Below are positions 40,954 through 49,068 of a stretch of 64,000 bases of DNA, piece by piece. The DNA comes from Actinacidiphila alni (GTDB taxonomy: Bacteria; Actinomycetota; Actinomycetes; Streptomycetales; Streptomycetaceae). The stretch is taken from positions 186,001 through 250,000 of the forward strand of contig NZ_FONG01000005.1 of assembly GCF_900112845.1 (NCBI RefSeq), read 5' to 3'. Positions within the stretch are counted from its first letter, which is position 1, and each line of letters begins with the position of its first letter. The translations under genes and the position numbers were made by a program. The notes under the pieces were generated by a model. It was not told the DNA's origin. It did not search any database and was given only the letters and a program-made list of their open reading frames with translations.

Positions 40954-41487
40954 TTTCCCGCCCGCCCTCCCGTGCGGGTGCGTGTGCGGGGTGCGGGTGC
41001 CGCCTGTGCGGGGGTCGGTGCCGGGCCGGGGTGTCTCCTCGAGCTGCGTGCGGCACCCTTTCCCCGTAAGGGCACCCGTGTGTCTGCACGCAAATCTGCG
41101 GGGACACCCCGACCCGGCCCCTCCTCGCCGTCGGCGTCCTCCCCACCACTGGGGTGAGGGGTCAAAGACCAGGTTGGGCGCCCGGGGAATGCGGTACCCG
41201 ACAAGGGCACCCATGGGTGACCCGGGCGACATCGGTACCCATGGGGCACCGGATCTCGGGGGCACCCATACGGTCTTTGACCTCTCCCCCTAGTGGCCGG
41301 CAGCCGCCAACGGCGAGGAGGGGCCGCCGTGGGGTGCCCCCGCAGATTTGCGTGCCGACACCAGGGCACCGAAAACGGACGAACGGCTCCGCACGCAGCT
41401 CGAGGAGGCACCCCGCGGTGGCACCGACCCACGACGAGTGGCGCCCGCAGACGCCAACGCACCCGCACGGGTGGGCGGGCGGGGAAA
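40954..41487. repeat. 534-bp imperfect palindrome between nnr and alr
   Basis: The outer ends match as TTTCCC-GCCCGCCC and its complement. Aligned blocks in both arms include CCCGTGCGGGTGCG, CTCCTCGAGCTGCGTGCGG, GCACGCAAATCTGCGGGG and CGGCCCCTCCTCGCCGT. The arms then reach GGTCAAAGACC (41160-41170) and GGTCTTTGACC (41272-41282). The pairing continues inward to CCCATGGGT / ACCCATGGG (41210-41218 and 41237-41245). I estimate arm identity at roughly three quarters. It fills almost the whole 582-base gap and holds no convincing gene. It may be a decayed inverted duplication or a very large RNA hairpin upstream of alr. Confidence 0.85.
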
Positions 41488-41512
41488 CGGAGCGGTGAGA
41501 GACTGACCCGTA

Positions 41513-42700
41513 ATGAACGGAAAGCCGCTGCGCGCCTGGGCGCAGATCGACCTGACCGCCCTGCGGTCGAACGTGTCCGCGCTCAAGGCAAAAGCGCCGA
41601 CCGCCGCTTTCATGGCGGTCGTAAAGGCCGACGCGTACGGCCACGGCATGGTGCCGTGCGCGAAAGCCGCGGTCGAGGCGGGAGCCACGTGGCTGGGCAC
41701 GGCGACGCCGGAGGAAGCCCTCGCACTGCGAAAAGCGGGCCTGACGGCCCGCACGCTGTGCTGGCTGTGGACGCCGGGCGGCCCCTGGCGGGAGTGCGTC
41801 GAGGCCGACATCGACGTGACGGTCAGTGGGTTGTGGGCGCTGCGCGAAGTGACCGCGGCGGCCGAGGAAGCGGGCCGCACGGCCAGGGTGCAGCTGAAGA
41901 TCGACGCGGGCCTGGGCCGCAACGGGGCCCAGCCGGAGCAGTGGCCGGAGCTGACCGCGCAAGCCCGGGCAGCGGAAGAAGCCGGCCTGATCAAGGTGAC
42001 GGGAGTGTGGGCGCACTTCAGTTGCGCCGACGAACCCGGCCACCCTTCGATCGAGCGCGAGCTGACCGTGTTCCGGCAGGCCCTGGCCGTGGCGGAAGCG
42101 GCCGGCCTGGAGCCGGAGGTGCGGCACATCGCGAATTCGCCGGGCACGCTGACGCTCCCGGAGGCGCACTTCGACCTGGTGCGGCCGGGGGTCGCGATGT
42201 ACGGGATCTCACCGGTGCCGCAGATCGGCTCCCCGGCGGAGTTCGGGCTGCGGCCGGTGATGACGGTCGCGGGCCGGCTGGCGTCGGTGAAGCGGGTGCC
42301 GGGCGGCCACGGGGTGAGCTACGGGCACCAGTACGTGACCCCGGGCGAGACGACGCTGGCGCTGGTCCCGCTGGGCTACGCGGACGGCGTGCCCCGGCAC
42401 GCCTCGGGCACAGGACCGGTGCTGGTGGCGGGCAAGTGGCGGACGGTCGCGGGCCGGGTCGCGATGGACCAGTTCGTGGTGGACCTGGGCGGCGACGCGG
42501 CGGAACCGGGCGACGAGGCGGTGCTGTTCGGGCCGGGCGACGGCGGCGAGCCGACCGCCGAGGACTGGGCGCGGGCGTGCGGCACGATCGCGTACGAGAT
42601 CGTCACCCGGATCGGAGGGCGCGTCCCGCGGGTATACGTCGGGGACACGGGTGGCAGAACCCGGTCCGACGACGATGGAGCAGCGTGCCCGAGGGCGTGA
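41513..42700 (+). CDS. alr: Alanine racemase
   Basis: The enzyme (395 residues) makes D-alanine for peptidoglycan using PLP. The PLP Lys is in MAVVKADAYGHGMVP. The C-terminal domain holds GVSYGHQYVTPGETTLALVP (catalytic Tyr region) and GRVAMDQFVVDLG. There is no strong ribosome site before the ATG. Its 3' end overlaps the alpha/beta hydrolase gene by 16 bases. The upstream palindrome covers its expected promoter and leader. Confidence 0.96.
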   Translation: MNGKPLRAWAQIDLTALRSNVSALKAKAPTAAFMAVVKADAYGHGMVPCAKAAVEAGATWLGTATPEEALALRKAGLTARTLCWLWTPGGPWRECVEADIDVTVSGLWALREVTAAAEEAGRTARVQLKIDAGLGRNGAQPEQWPELTAQARAAEEAGLIKVTGVWAHFSCADEPGHPSIERELTVFRQALAVAEAAGLEPEVRHIANSPGTLTLPEAHFDLVRPGVAMYGISPVPQIGSPAEFGLRPVMTVAGRLASVKRVPGGHGVSYGHQYVTPGETTLALVPLGYADGVPRHASGTGPVLVAGKWRTVAGRVAMDQFVVDLGGDAAEPGDEAVLFGPGDGGEPTAEDWARACGTIAYEIVTRIGGRVPRVYVGDTGGRTRSDDDGAACPRA

Positions 42701-43881
42701 AGTGGGAGAGGGCCGGCCTGGTCGGCGCGGCGATCGGTGTGGTGGCGGCCGGTGCCGCGGCGGGCGTGGCGATAGAGCGCGTCACCGTGGGCCGCGGGAT
42801 GCGCCGCAGGGCCCGGCTGGCGCTGGACGCGACGGGCCCGTACGGGACGCTGCGCGGCCGGGCGGGCACGGCCGTGGCGGAGGACGGCACGGAGCTGTAC
42901 TTCGAGACCGACGACGCCGATCCGCCGGAGGCCGAGCAGGCCCCGGCCGCCCGCCGCTCCCGCAACTGGCTGCGCCGCCGCGCGGAGGCGGGACCGCCGG
43001 TGACGGTGGTGTTCTCGCACGGCTACTGCCTGACCCAGGACTCCTGGCACTTCCAGCGCGCGGCGCTGCGCGGCACCGTACGGGCGGTGTACTGGGACCA
43101 GCGCAGCCACGGCCGCAGCGAGCGCGGCCGGGACCAGGTGGCGGGGCGGCCCGCCACGATCGACCAGCTGGGCCGGGATCTGAAGGCGGTGCTGGACGCG
43201 GCGGTCCCGGAGGGCCCGGTGGTGCTGGTCGGGCACTCGATGGGCGGGATGACGGTGATGGCCTTCGCCGACCAGTTCCCGGAGTACGTGGCGGAGCGGG
43301 TCGCGGGTGTGGCCTTCGTGTCGACGTCGGCGGGCAAGCTCGCGGCGGTGACGCTGGGGCTGCCGGCGGCGGGCGCGCGGGCGTTCCGAGCGCTGGCGCC
43401 GGGGGTGCTGCGGATGCTGGGCAGCCAGGTGGACCTGGTGGAGCGGACCCGGCGGGCGACCGCCGACCTGTTCGCGGGGATCATCAAGAAGTATTCGTTC
43501 GGGTCCGATGTCGATCCGGCGGTGGGGCGGTTCGCGGAGCGGCTGATCGAGTCGACGCCGATCGACGTGGTCGCGGAGTTCTACCCGGCGTTCACCGAGC
43601 ACGAGAAGGGCGACGCGCTGTCGGTGCTCGACGGGCTGCCCGGCCTGGTGCTGGCCGGTGACAAGGACCTGCTGACGCCGAGCGCGCACAGCACGGAGAT
43701 CGCCGAGAAGCTGCCGGACGCGGAGCTGGTGATCGTCGAGGGCGCGGGCCATCTGGTGCTGATGGAACGGCCGGAGCTGGTGAACGCGGCGCTCGCGCTG
43801 CTGATCGCGCAGGCCGCGGACGGGGTACGGTCGCCGGTCCCGCAGGCGCTGCGGGAGCTGGCGGGGGCCGTCGACGCGTAG
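42685..43881 (+). CDS. Alpha/beta hydrolase, membrane-anchored
   Basis: The protein has 398 residues. A hydrophobic N-terminal segment (about 8-30, GLVGAAIGVVAAGAAAGVAI) precedes the hydrolase fold: FSHGYCLTQDSWHFQ (oxyanion region), DQRSHGRSERG, the nucleophile elbow GHSMGGMTV, an acid near VLAGDKDLLTPS and the His in EGAGHLVLMERP. The substrate is unknown; esterase or lipase activity is likely. It overlaps alr by 16 bases and lies 11 bases before tsaE. GTG at 42697 is an alternative start. Confidence 0.88.
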   Translation: MPEGVKWERAGLVGAAIGVVAAGAAAGVAIERVTVGRGMRRRARLALDATGPYGTLRGRAGTAVAEDGTELYFETDDADPPEAEQAPAARRSRNWLRRRAEAGPPVTVVFSHGYCLTQDSWHFQRAALRGTVRAVYWDQRSHGRSERGRDQVAGRPATIDQLGRDLKAVLDAAVPEGPVVLVGHSMGGMTVMAFADQFPEYVAERVAGVAFVSTSAGKLAAVTLGLPAAGARAFRALAPGVLRMLGSQVDLVERTRRATADLFAGIIKKYSFGSDVDPAVGRFAERLIESTPIDVVAEFYPAFTEHEKGDALSVLDGLPGLVLAGDKDLLTPSAHSTEIAEKLPDAELVIVEGAGHLVLMERPELVNAALALLIAQAADGVRSPVPQALRELAGAVDA

Positions 43882-43892
43882 CATGCGCAGTC

Positions 43893-44423
43893 ATGGCCAC
43901 ACCGCACGACACGGTCTCCGTGACGCTCACCGTCCCCACTCCCGACAGCATGCGCGGCCTCGGCCGCCGGCTCGCGGCCCTGCTGGCGCCCGGCGATCTC
44001 GTCCTGCTCAGCGGTGAGCTGGGCGCGGGCAAGACGACGCTGGCCCGCGGTCTCGGCGAGGGCCTGGGCGTACGCGGCGCCGTCACCTCGCCGACCTTCG
44101 TGATCGCCCGTGTCCACCCGTCGCTGTCCGGCGGTCCCGCCCTGGTGCACGTGGACGCGTACCGCCTGGGGGGCGGTCTGGACGAGATGGAGGACCTGGA
44201 CCTCGACGTGTCGCTGCCGGAGTCGGTGGTGGTCGTGGAGTGGGGCGACGGCAAGGTCGAGGAGCTGTCGGAGGCCCGCCTCCAGGTCGTGATCGCCCGC
44301 ACCCTGGGCGGCGCGGCGGACGCCGCCGCGGCGGAGGACGGCGCCGACGACGTACGGGACGTGACCGTCACGGGCATCGGCCCCCGCTGGTCCGGCCAGG
44401 ATCTCTCGGCCCTGCGCGCCTGA
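43893..44423 (+). CDS. tsaE: tRNA t6A biosynthesis ATPase TsaE
   Basis: The protein (176 residues) is the ATPase that works with TsaB and TsaD to make N6-threonylcarbamoyladenosine at tRNA position 37. The P loop is LSGELGAGKTTLARGLGEGL, followed by VTSPTFVIARVHP, VHVDAYRL and VVVEWGDGKVEEL. A C-terminal extension of about 35 residues is actinobacterial. tsaB and tsaD lie 1-2 kb downstream, separated by one gene on the other strand. Confidence 0.95.
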   Translation: MATPHDTVSVTLTVPTPDSMRGLGRRLAALLAPGDLVLLSGELGAGKTTLARGLGEGLGVRGAVTSPTFVIARVHPSLSGGPALVHVDAYRLGGGLDEMEDLDLDVSLPESVVVVEWGDGKVEELSEARLQVVIARTLGGAADAAAAEDGADDVRDVTVTGIGPRWSGQDLSALRA

Positions 44424-44572
44424 CCCGTACGCCGTGCGTCGTACGCCGTATGCCCGCGCCCGACCCGTACGCGCCCGTCCCGTACGCCCGCCCGGCCGGT
44501 ATCTCCGACAGGCTGTCGGCAAGATGTTGCGCAGGGGGGCGGGGGCGTGGTCTGCTGGTTCCGGATACCCAC

Positions 44573-44586
44573 TTAGGGGAACCTAA
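44573..44586. promoter_or_regulatory. TTAGG-N4-CCTAA palindrome
   Basis: The 14-base palindrome TTAGGGGAACCTAA lies 23 bases upstream of a small candidate gene. The half-sites match those of DtxR/DmdR iron boxes, but the spacer is 4 rather than 9 bases, so it is not a canonical iron box. Confidence 0.3.
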
Positions 44587-44609
44587 CCACGCCCGTTCTG
44601 GGAGTCGCC

Positions 44610-44801
44610 ATGCCGCTGCCCCGAGAATCCGCTTCGCGTCCCGCCCCGCCCGCGCCCTCGGCGACCACGGCCGCCGCCGTGCTGTCCTCCTGTGCCGCCG
44701 CCCACGCGGTCTCGACGCCCCCGCGGGAGCCGTCCGACGCCCGCAAGGCCCGCGCCGACCACGGCACCGACACCCGCGCCGAGCGCCCCGCCCGGCCGTG
44801 A
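44610..44801 (+). CDS. Possible small Pro/Ala-rich protein
   Basis: A 63-codon frame starts MPLPRESASRPAPPAPS with GGGAG six bases before the ATG. Third positions are nearly all G or C, as in real genes here, but the content is low-complexity and no family is recognised. A short hydrophobic stretch (TTAAAVLSSCAAAHAV) with one Cys might be a weak lipoprotein-like signal. The 438-base interval from tsaE to the next gene holds nothing else convincing. Confidence 0.4.
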   Translation: MPLPRESASRPAPPAPSATTAAAVLSSCAAAHAVSTPPREPSDARKARADHGTDTRAERPARP

Positions 44802-44861
44802 ACGCCGACGGGCGACGGCAGTGATGCCGTCGCCCGTACGAGTGCGCTTGCTTCGGTGCGC

Positions 44862-45416
44862 CTACTTCACCACGTAGACCGTGCTGCCGATCGTCGCGAT
44901 CTGCCACAGCGCGGTGCCGTCCAGCCGGGTCTCCCGGATCGCGGCGGTTTTCTTGTCCGGGTCGGGCGGCGCCGTTGAGCCGTTCGTCGCCGCGCTGAAC
45001 CCGACGTTTATCCCGCCGGTCGTCGCGAAGAGGACGACGTGCTCGACCTGGGCGCCGTCGCCTCCTATGCCGGAGGCGCGGCGCGAGAAGACCCGGTGTA
45101 TCCCCTTGCTCGGCGCCACATTGCCCGCGACCACGGTGTAGGTCCGCTGGACCTTCTCCGCCTCGCCGACCAGCCAGACCCGCTTGCCGGAGATGCTGTA
45201 GACGACGCGGCGGCCGGTGCCGGAGTCGGCGGGCACCGGGTACGTCTTCGGGGTCGGCTTCGTGCTGGGCGACTTGGTGGCCGACGAGGACGGCCTGGCG
45301 GCCGCCGCCGGCTGGTCGGGCGCGGAGCCCGCCGCCTGCGCGGCGAGCACCGCGATGATGACGATGGCGCCCGCGGTGAGCCCCGTCACCAAGGTGCTCG
45401 ACTTGATCCGCGCCAC
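44862..45416 (-). CDS. Degenerate L,D-transpeptidase-like membrane protein
   Basis: The protein has 184 residues. The GTG at 45416 is chosen because GGAGG lies six bases upstream. One membrane segment (about 8-30) is followed by a Ser/Thr/Pro linker and a domain resembling YkuD: VVYSISGKRVWLVGEAEK, YTVVAGNVAPSKGIHRVFSR and LWQIATIGSTVYVV at the end. The usual catalytic SHGCxR motif is missing; AAIRETRLDG stands in its place, so it should not catalyse transpeptidation. It may be a binding or scaffold protein at the wall. It lies on the opposite strand between tsaE and tsaB. Confidence 0.7.
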   Translation of the reverse strand: MARIKSSTLVTGLTAGAIVIIAVLAAQAAGSAPDQPAAAARPSSSATKSPSTKPTPKTYPVPADSGTGRRVVYSISGKRVWLVGEAEKVQRTYTVVAGNVAPSKGIHRVFSRRASGIGGDGAQVEHVVLFATTGGINVGFSAATNGSTAPPDPDKKTAAIRETRLDGTALWQIATIGSTVYVVK

Positions 45417-45527
45417 GGTTGTCCTCCGGATGGGTTCGCGCATGCTCCCGGTTGACGGTAGCAGCCGCGCCGCCCGCGGCCACGACCGTGACGCTGCGCG
45501 CCCCCGGACAAGCCCTACGCTGGGGGC

Positions 45528-46193
45528 GTGCTGCTGCTTGCCTTCGATACCGCCACACCCGCCGTCACCGCCGCCCTGCACGACGGGGAGCGGGTGCTCG
45601 CCGAGTCGACCGTCGTGGACGCGCGGCGGCACGGCGAACTGCTGCTGCCCGCCGTCGACCGCGTCCTGACCACCGCCGGACGTGCCCTCGCCGACGTCAC
45701 CGGCCTGGTCGTCGGCGTCGGCCCGGGACCGTACACGGGGCTGCGGGTCGGCCTGGTGACCGCCGCGTCCTTCGCCGATGTGCTCGGCGTGCCGGTGCAC
45801 GGCGTGTGCACCCTGGACGGGCTGGCCTGGGCGGCGGGCGAGGCCGGGCTCGACGGGCCGTTCACGGTGGCCACCGACGCCCGCCGCAAAGAGGTGTACT
45901 GGGCGCGCTACGACGGCCCCCGCAGCCGTGCCACCGAGCCCGCCGTGGACCGCCCGGCCGACATCGCCGACGCCGTACGCGGCTTGCCGGCGGTCGGCGC
46001 GGGCGCCGCGCTGTACCCGGAGGTCTTCACCGACCGCCGCGCCGACCCCGACCACCTGTCGGCGGGTTCGCTGGCCGCGCTCGCCGCCCACCGGCTCGCG
46101 GCGGGCGAGCCCTTCGAGCCGCCGCTGCCGCTGTATCTGCGGCGGCCCGACGCGCAGGTGCCGGCCGGCTACAAGGCGGTCCTGCCGAAGTGA
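45528..46193 (+). CDS. tsaB: tRNA t6A biosynthesis protein TsaB
   Basis: The protein (221 residues) is the inactive ASKHA-fold partner that dimerises with TsaD. It begins LLLAFDTATPAVTAALHDGE and carries GVGPGPYTGLRVGLVTA. TACGCT (45516-45521) ends six bases before the GTG and there is no ribosome site, so a leaderless mRNA is likely. The stop overlaps the rimI GTG (GTGA). Confidence 0.94.
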   Translation: MLLLAFDTATPAVTAALHDGERVLAESTVVDARRHGELLLPAVDRVLTTAGRALADVTGLVVGVGPGPYTGLRVGLVTAASFADVLGVPVHGVCTLDGLAWAAGEAGLDGPFTVATDARRKEVYWARYDGPRSRATEPAVDRPADIADAVRGLPAVGAGAALYPEVFTDRRADPDHLSAGSLAALAAHRLAAGEPFEPPLPLYLRRPDAQVPAGYKAVLPK

Positions 46194-46747
46194 CCGGGAC
46201 CGTCGTGGACGGCGGTGGCGCGCCCGGCGCCGCCGCCGTGACGCTGCGCGAGATGCGCTGGTGGGACCTGGACGACGTGCTGGCCCTTGAGCACGACCTG
46301 TTCCCCGAGGACGCCTGGTCGCGCGCGATGTTCTGGTCGGAGCTGGCCGACGCCCGGCACCCGGACGCGACCCGTACGTATGTGGTGGCGGCGGACGGCG
46401 GCGGCCGGATCGTCGGCTACGCGGGGCTGGCCGCCGTCGCCGGTACGGGTGATGTGCAGACCATCGCCGCCGCCCGCGACCACTGGGGCACCGGCCTCGG
46501 CGCCCGGCTGCTGACCGCGCTGCTGAGCGCGGCGACCGCCGCCGAGTGCCACGAGGTGCTGCTGGAGGTGCGGGTCGACAACGCCCGCGCCCAGCGGCTC
46601 TACCAGCGGTTCGGCTTCGAGCCGATCGGCTTCCGCAAGGGCTACTACCAGCCCGGCAACGTCGACGCGCTGGTGATGCGCCTGGCCGACCCCGCCGCCG
46701 CCCCGCTCCCGATCCCCGGCGACCGGCCGGACGCGGAAGGAAACTGA
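46190..46747 (+). CDS. rimI: Ribosomal protein S18 alanine N-acetyltransferase RimI
   Basis: The protein (185 residues) is a GNAT-fold acetyltransferase for ribosomal protein N-termini. It shows [40 protein letters not shown] (acetyl-CoA loop) and [20 protein letters not shown]. The GTG overlaps the tsaB stop, and tsaD follows after five bases; tsaB-rimI-tsaD is the usual actinobacterial order. The exact in vivo substrate is inferred from the family. Confidence 0.92.
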   Translation: MTGTVVDGGGAPGAAAVTLREMRWWDLDDVLALEHDLFPEDAWSRAMFWSELADARHPDATRTYVVAADGGGRIVGYAGLAAVAGTGDVQTIAAARDHWGTGLGARLLTALLSAATAAECHEVLLEVRVDNARAQRLYQRFGFEPIGFRKGYYQPGNVDALVMRLADPAAAPLPIPGDRPDAEGN

Positions 46748-46752
46748 GATCC

Positions 46753-47892
46753 ATGGCTGACGAACCCCTGGTGCTCGGCATCGAGACCTCGTGCGACGAG
46801 ACCGGTGTCGGCATCGTGCGCGGCCACACCCTGCTGGCCGACGCGGTCGCCTCCAGCGTCGACGAGCACGCCCGGTACGGCGGTGTGGTCCCCGAGGTGG
46901 CCAGCCGCGCGCACCTGGAGGCGATGATCCCGACCGTGCAGCGCGCCCTGAAGGACGCCGGGGTCGCCGCGAGCGACCTGGACGGCATCGCGGTGACCGC
47001 GGGTCCCGGGCTCGCGGGCGCCCTGCTGGTCGGGGTGTCGGCGGCGAAGGCGTACGCGTACGCGCTCGGCAAGCCGCTGTACGGCGTCAATCACCTGGCC
47101 TCGCACATCTGCGTCGACCAGCTCGAACACGGCGCGCTGCCGGAGCCGACGATGGCGCTGCTGGTGTCCGGCGGCCACTCCTCGCTGCTGCTGGCGCCCG
47201 ACATCACCAGCGACGTACGGCCGCTGGGCTCGACCATCGACGACGCGGCGGGCGAGGCGTTCGACAAGGTGGCCCGGGTGCTGGGCCTGGGCTTCCCCGG
47301 CGGCCCCGCGGTCGACCGGCACGCCCGCGACGGCGACCCGAAGGCGATCGCCTTCCCGCGCGGCCTGACCGGCGCGCGCGACCCGCTGTACGACTTCTCC
47401 TTCTCCGGCCTGAAGACCGCCGTGGCCCGCTGGGTCGAGGCGCGCCGCCGCGACGGGCAGGACGTGCCGGTCGCCGATGTGGCCGCGTCCTTCCAGGAGG
47501 CGGTGGTGGACGTGCTGACCCGCAAGGCGATCCGCGCCTGCAAGGACAACGGCGTCGACCATCTGATGATCGGCGGGGGAGTGGCCGCCAACTCCCGGCT
47601 GCGCTCGCTGGCGCAGGAGCGCTGCGAGGACGCGGGCATCCTGCTGCGGGTGCCGCGCCCCAAGCTGTGCACCGACAACGGCGCGATGGTCGCCGCGCTC
47701 GGCGCCGAGATGGTCGCGCGCGGGCGCGCCGCCTCCACCCTGGACCTGCCCGCCGACTCCTCGCTGCCGGTCACGGAGGTCTCGGTCCCGGGCCACACCC
47801 ACGAGCACGGTCACGTTTCCGCGGACGGCCACGGGCATGCGCACGACCACGACCACGTGCACGAGCTGAGCAAGGACAATCTGTACGGATGA
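46753..47892 (+). CDS. tsaD: tRNA t6A transferase subunit TsaD
   Basis: The enzyme (379 residues) transfers threonylcarbamoyl to A37 of tRNA. It shows [15 protein letters not shown], the metal-binding [31 protein letters not shown] and [11 protein letters not shown]. Unusually, the last 30 residues are very His-rich (ten His, including [10 protein letters not shown]), a likely metal-binding tail outside the catalytic core. The stop overlaps the next ATG (ATGA). Confidence 0.96.
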   Translation: MADEPLVLGIETSCDETGVGIVRGHTLLADAVASSVDEHARYGGVVPEVASRAHLEAMIPTVQRALKDAGVAASDLDGIAVTAGPGLAGALLVGVSAAKAYAYALGKPLYGVNHLASHICVDQLEHGALPEPTMALLVSGGHSSLLLAPDITSDVRPLGSTIDDAAGEAFDKVARVLGLGFPGGPAVDRHARDGDPKAIAFPRGLTGARDPLYDFSFSGLKTAVARWVEARRRDGQDVPVADVAASFQEAVVDVLTRKAIRACKDNGVDHLMIGGGVAANSRLRSLAQERCEDAGILLRVPRPKLCTDNGAMVAALGAEMVARGRAASTLDLPADSSLPVTEVSVPGHTHEHGHVSADGHGHAHDHDHVHELSKDNLYG

Positions 47893-48161
47893 CCGTCACC
47901 TTGATGTGGGAGGCCGCCGCCGCCGAAGGGCGCGGCCCCGACCTCCTCGCCTGGGCCAGGAAGCGGAGCCGCACCCTTCCGGGGACGCCGGCCCGCCGCG
48001 AATTCCTGACCGCGCCCGACGACCGGGTGCTCGTACTGACCTGGTGGGACGCGCCGTACGACGCCGTGCTGCCGGAACTGCCGGACCCGGACGCGGAGCT
48101 GGTACGCCGTCAGGTGCACCGCTGGCGGTTCACCTCGGTGTCGGTGGAACCCGCGACCTGA
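47889..48161 (+). CDS. Small conserved protein downstream of tsaD
   Basis: The protein has 90 residues and is of unknown function. Its ATG overlaps the tsaD stop, so translation is coupled. It reads [20 protein letters not shown], with [19 protein letters not shown] and [12 protein letters not shown] near the end. The pattern resembles a small ferredoxin-like alpha/beta fold (dimeric barrel type), but this is a guess. No catalytic residue stands out. Confidence 0.72.
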   Translation: MTVTLMWEAAAAEGRGPDLLAWARKRSRTLPGTPARREFLTAPDDRVLVLTWWDAPYDAVLPELPDPDAELVRRQVHRWRFTSVSVEPAT

Positions 48162-48180
48162 ATCTCCCCTCAGGCAGGGT

Positions 48181-49068
48181 GTGCACCACATCACCCGCGC
48201 CCGTACCCGTACCCGCCTGTTCGTCCCGCTGCTGGCGGTGACCGCGCTGCTGCTCGGCGGCGCGGGCTGCTCCGCGCACAAGGACGACGCGGCGCCGCCG
48301 TCCCCGTCCCCCTCCGACACCGGCGCGCACGCGCCGTCGGCCGCCGGCAAGGCCGCGGCCGCCGGGAAGAGCGCCGCGGCGGCGCGGGCCGCCGCCTTCC
48401 GCAAGTGGGGGATCCCGCTGCTCCCGCCGCCGCCCGCGCCGCCCGCGGTGAAGCCGGTGAAGACGGGCAAGGGGCTGCTGCCGGTGGTCAGCGATGTGCC
48501 GACCACCAAGAAGATCGTCTTCGTCACCTTCGACGACGGCGCCGAGAAGGACCCGAAGTTCGTCGCGATGATGAAGGACCTGAAGATCCCCTTCACCATG
48601 TTCCTGACCGACGACATCATCAGGAGCGACTACGGCTTCTTCAAGCCGCTCCAGGCGCTGGGCAATTCGATCCAGAACCACACCCTCAGCCACCCCGACC
48701 TGCACACGAAGTCGCTCGCGGGCCAGAAGCACGAGATCTGCGGCCAGGAGACGAAGCTCACCCACGAGTACGGCACCGCGCCCGGCCTCTTCCGCCCGCC
48801 GTACGGCAACTACAACACCGACACCAAGGCCGCGGTGAACTCCTGCGGGCACCTGCGGGCGATCATCCTGTGGCGCGAGTCGATGCAGATCAAGAAGGTG
48901 CAGTTCCAGCGGCCCGACCACAGGTTCCACCCGGGCGACATCATCCTGGCGCACTTCCGCGGGCCGAGCGAGCTCAAGGGCGAGTCGATGACGAGGATGA
49001 CCGCGAACATGCTGCGGCAGATCGCCCAGCAGGGCTTCACCGTGGCCCGCCTGGACGACTACGTCTGA
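48181..49068 (+). CDS. Polysaccharide deacetylase (NodB) lipoprotein
   Basis: The protein has 295 residues. The N-terminus has Arg-rich residues, a hydrophobic core and a lipobox ending at Cys30, so it is a predicted lipoprotein. A low-complexity Ala/Pro linker follows. The NodB domain shows VFVTFDDGAEKDPKFVAMM (catalytic Asp), NHTLSHPDLHT (metal His pair), LFRPPYGNYN and DIILAHFRG. It likely deacetylates peptidoglycan or another surface glycan. It lies 19 bases after the small gene behind tsaD. Confidence 0.9.
   Translation: MHHITRARTRTRLFVPLLAVTALLLGGAGCSAHKDDAAPPSPSPSDTGAHAPSAAGKAAAAGKSAAAARAAAFRKWGIPLLPPPPAPPAVKPVKTGKGLLPVVSDVPTTKKIVFVTFDDGAEKDPKFVAMMKDLKIPFTMFLTDDIIRSDYGFFKPLQALGNSIQNHTLSHPDLHTKSLAGQKHEICGQETKLTHEYGTAPGLFRPPYGNYNTDTKAAVNSCGHLRAIILWRESMQIKKVQFQRPDHRFHPGDIILAHFRGPSELKGESMTRMTANMLRQIAQQGFTVARLDDYV

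Noticed and set aside
40909-41157. Short frames inside the nnr–alr palindrome with similar peptides in both arms (for example VSARKSAG)
   Set aside because: The similarity follows from the inverted DNA repeat; there are no ribosome sites or family matches.
44573-44586. Calling the palindrome a DmdR/IdeR iron box
   Set aside because: The spacer is 4 bases, whereas the known 19-bp iron box has 9 between the same half-sites.
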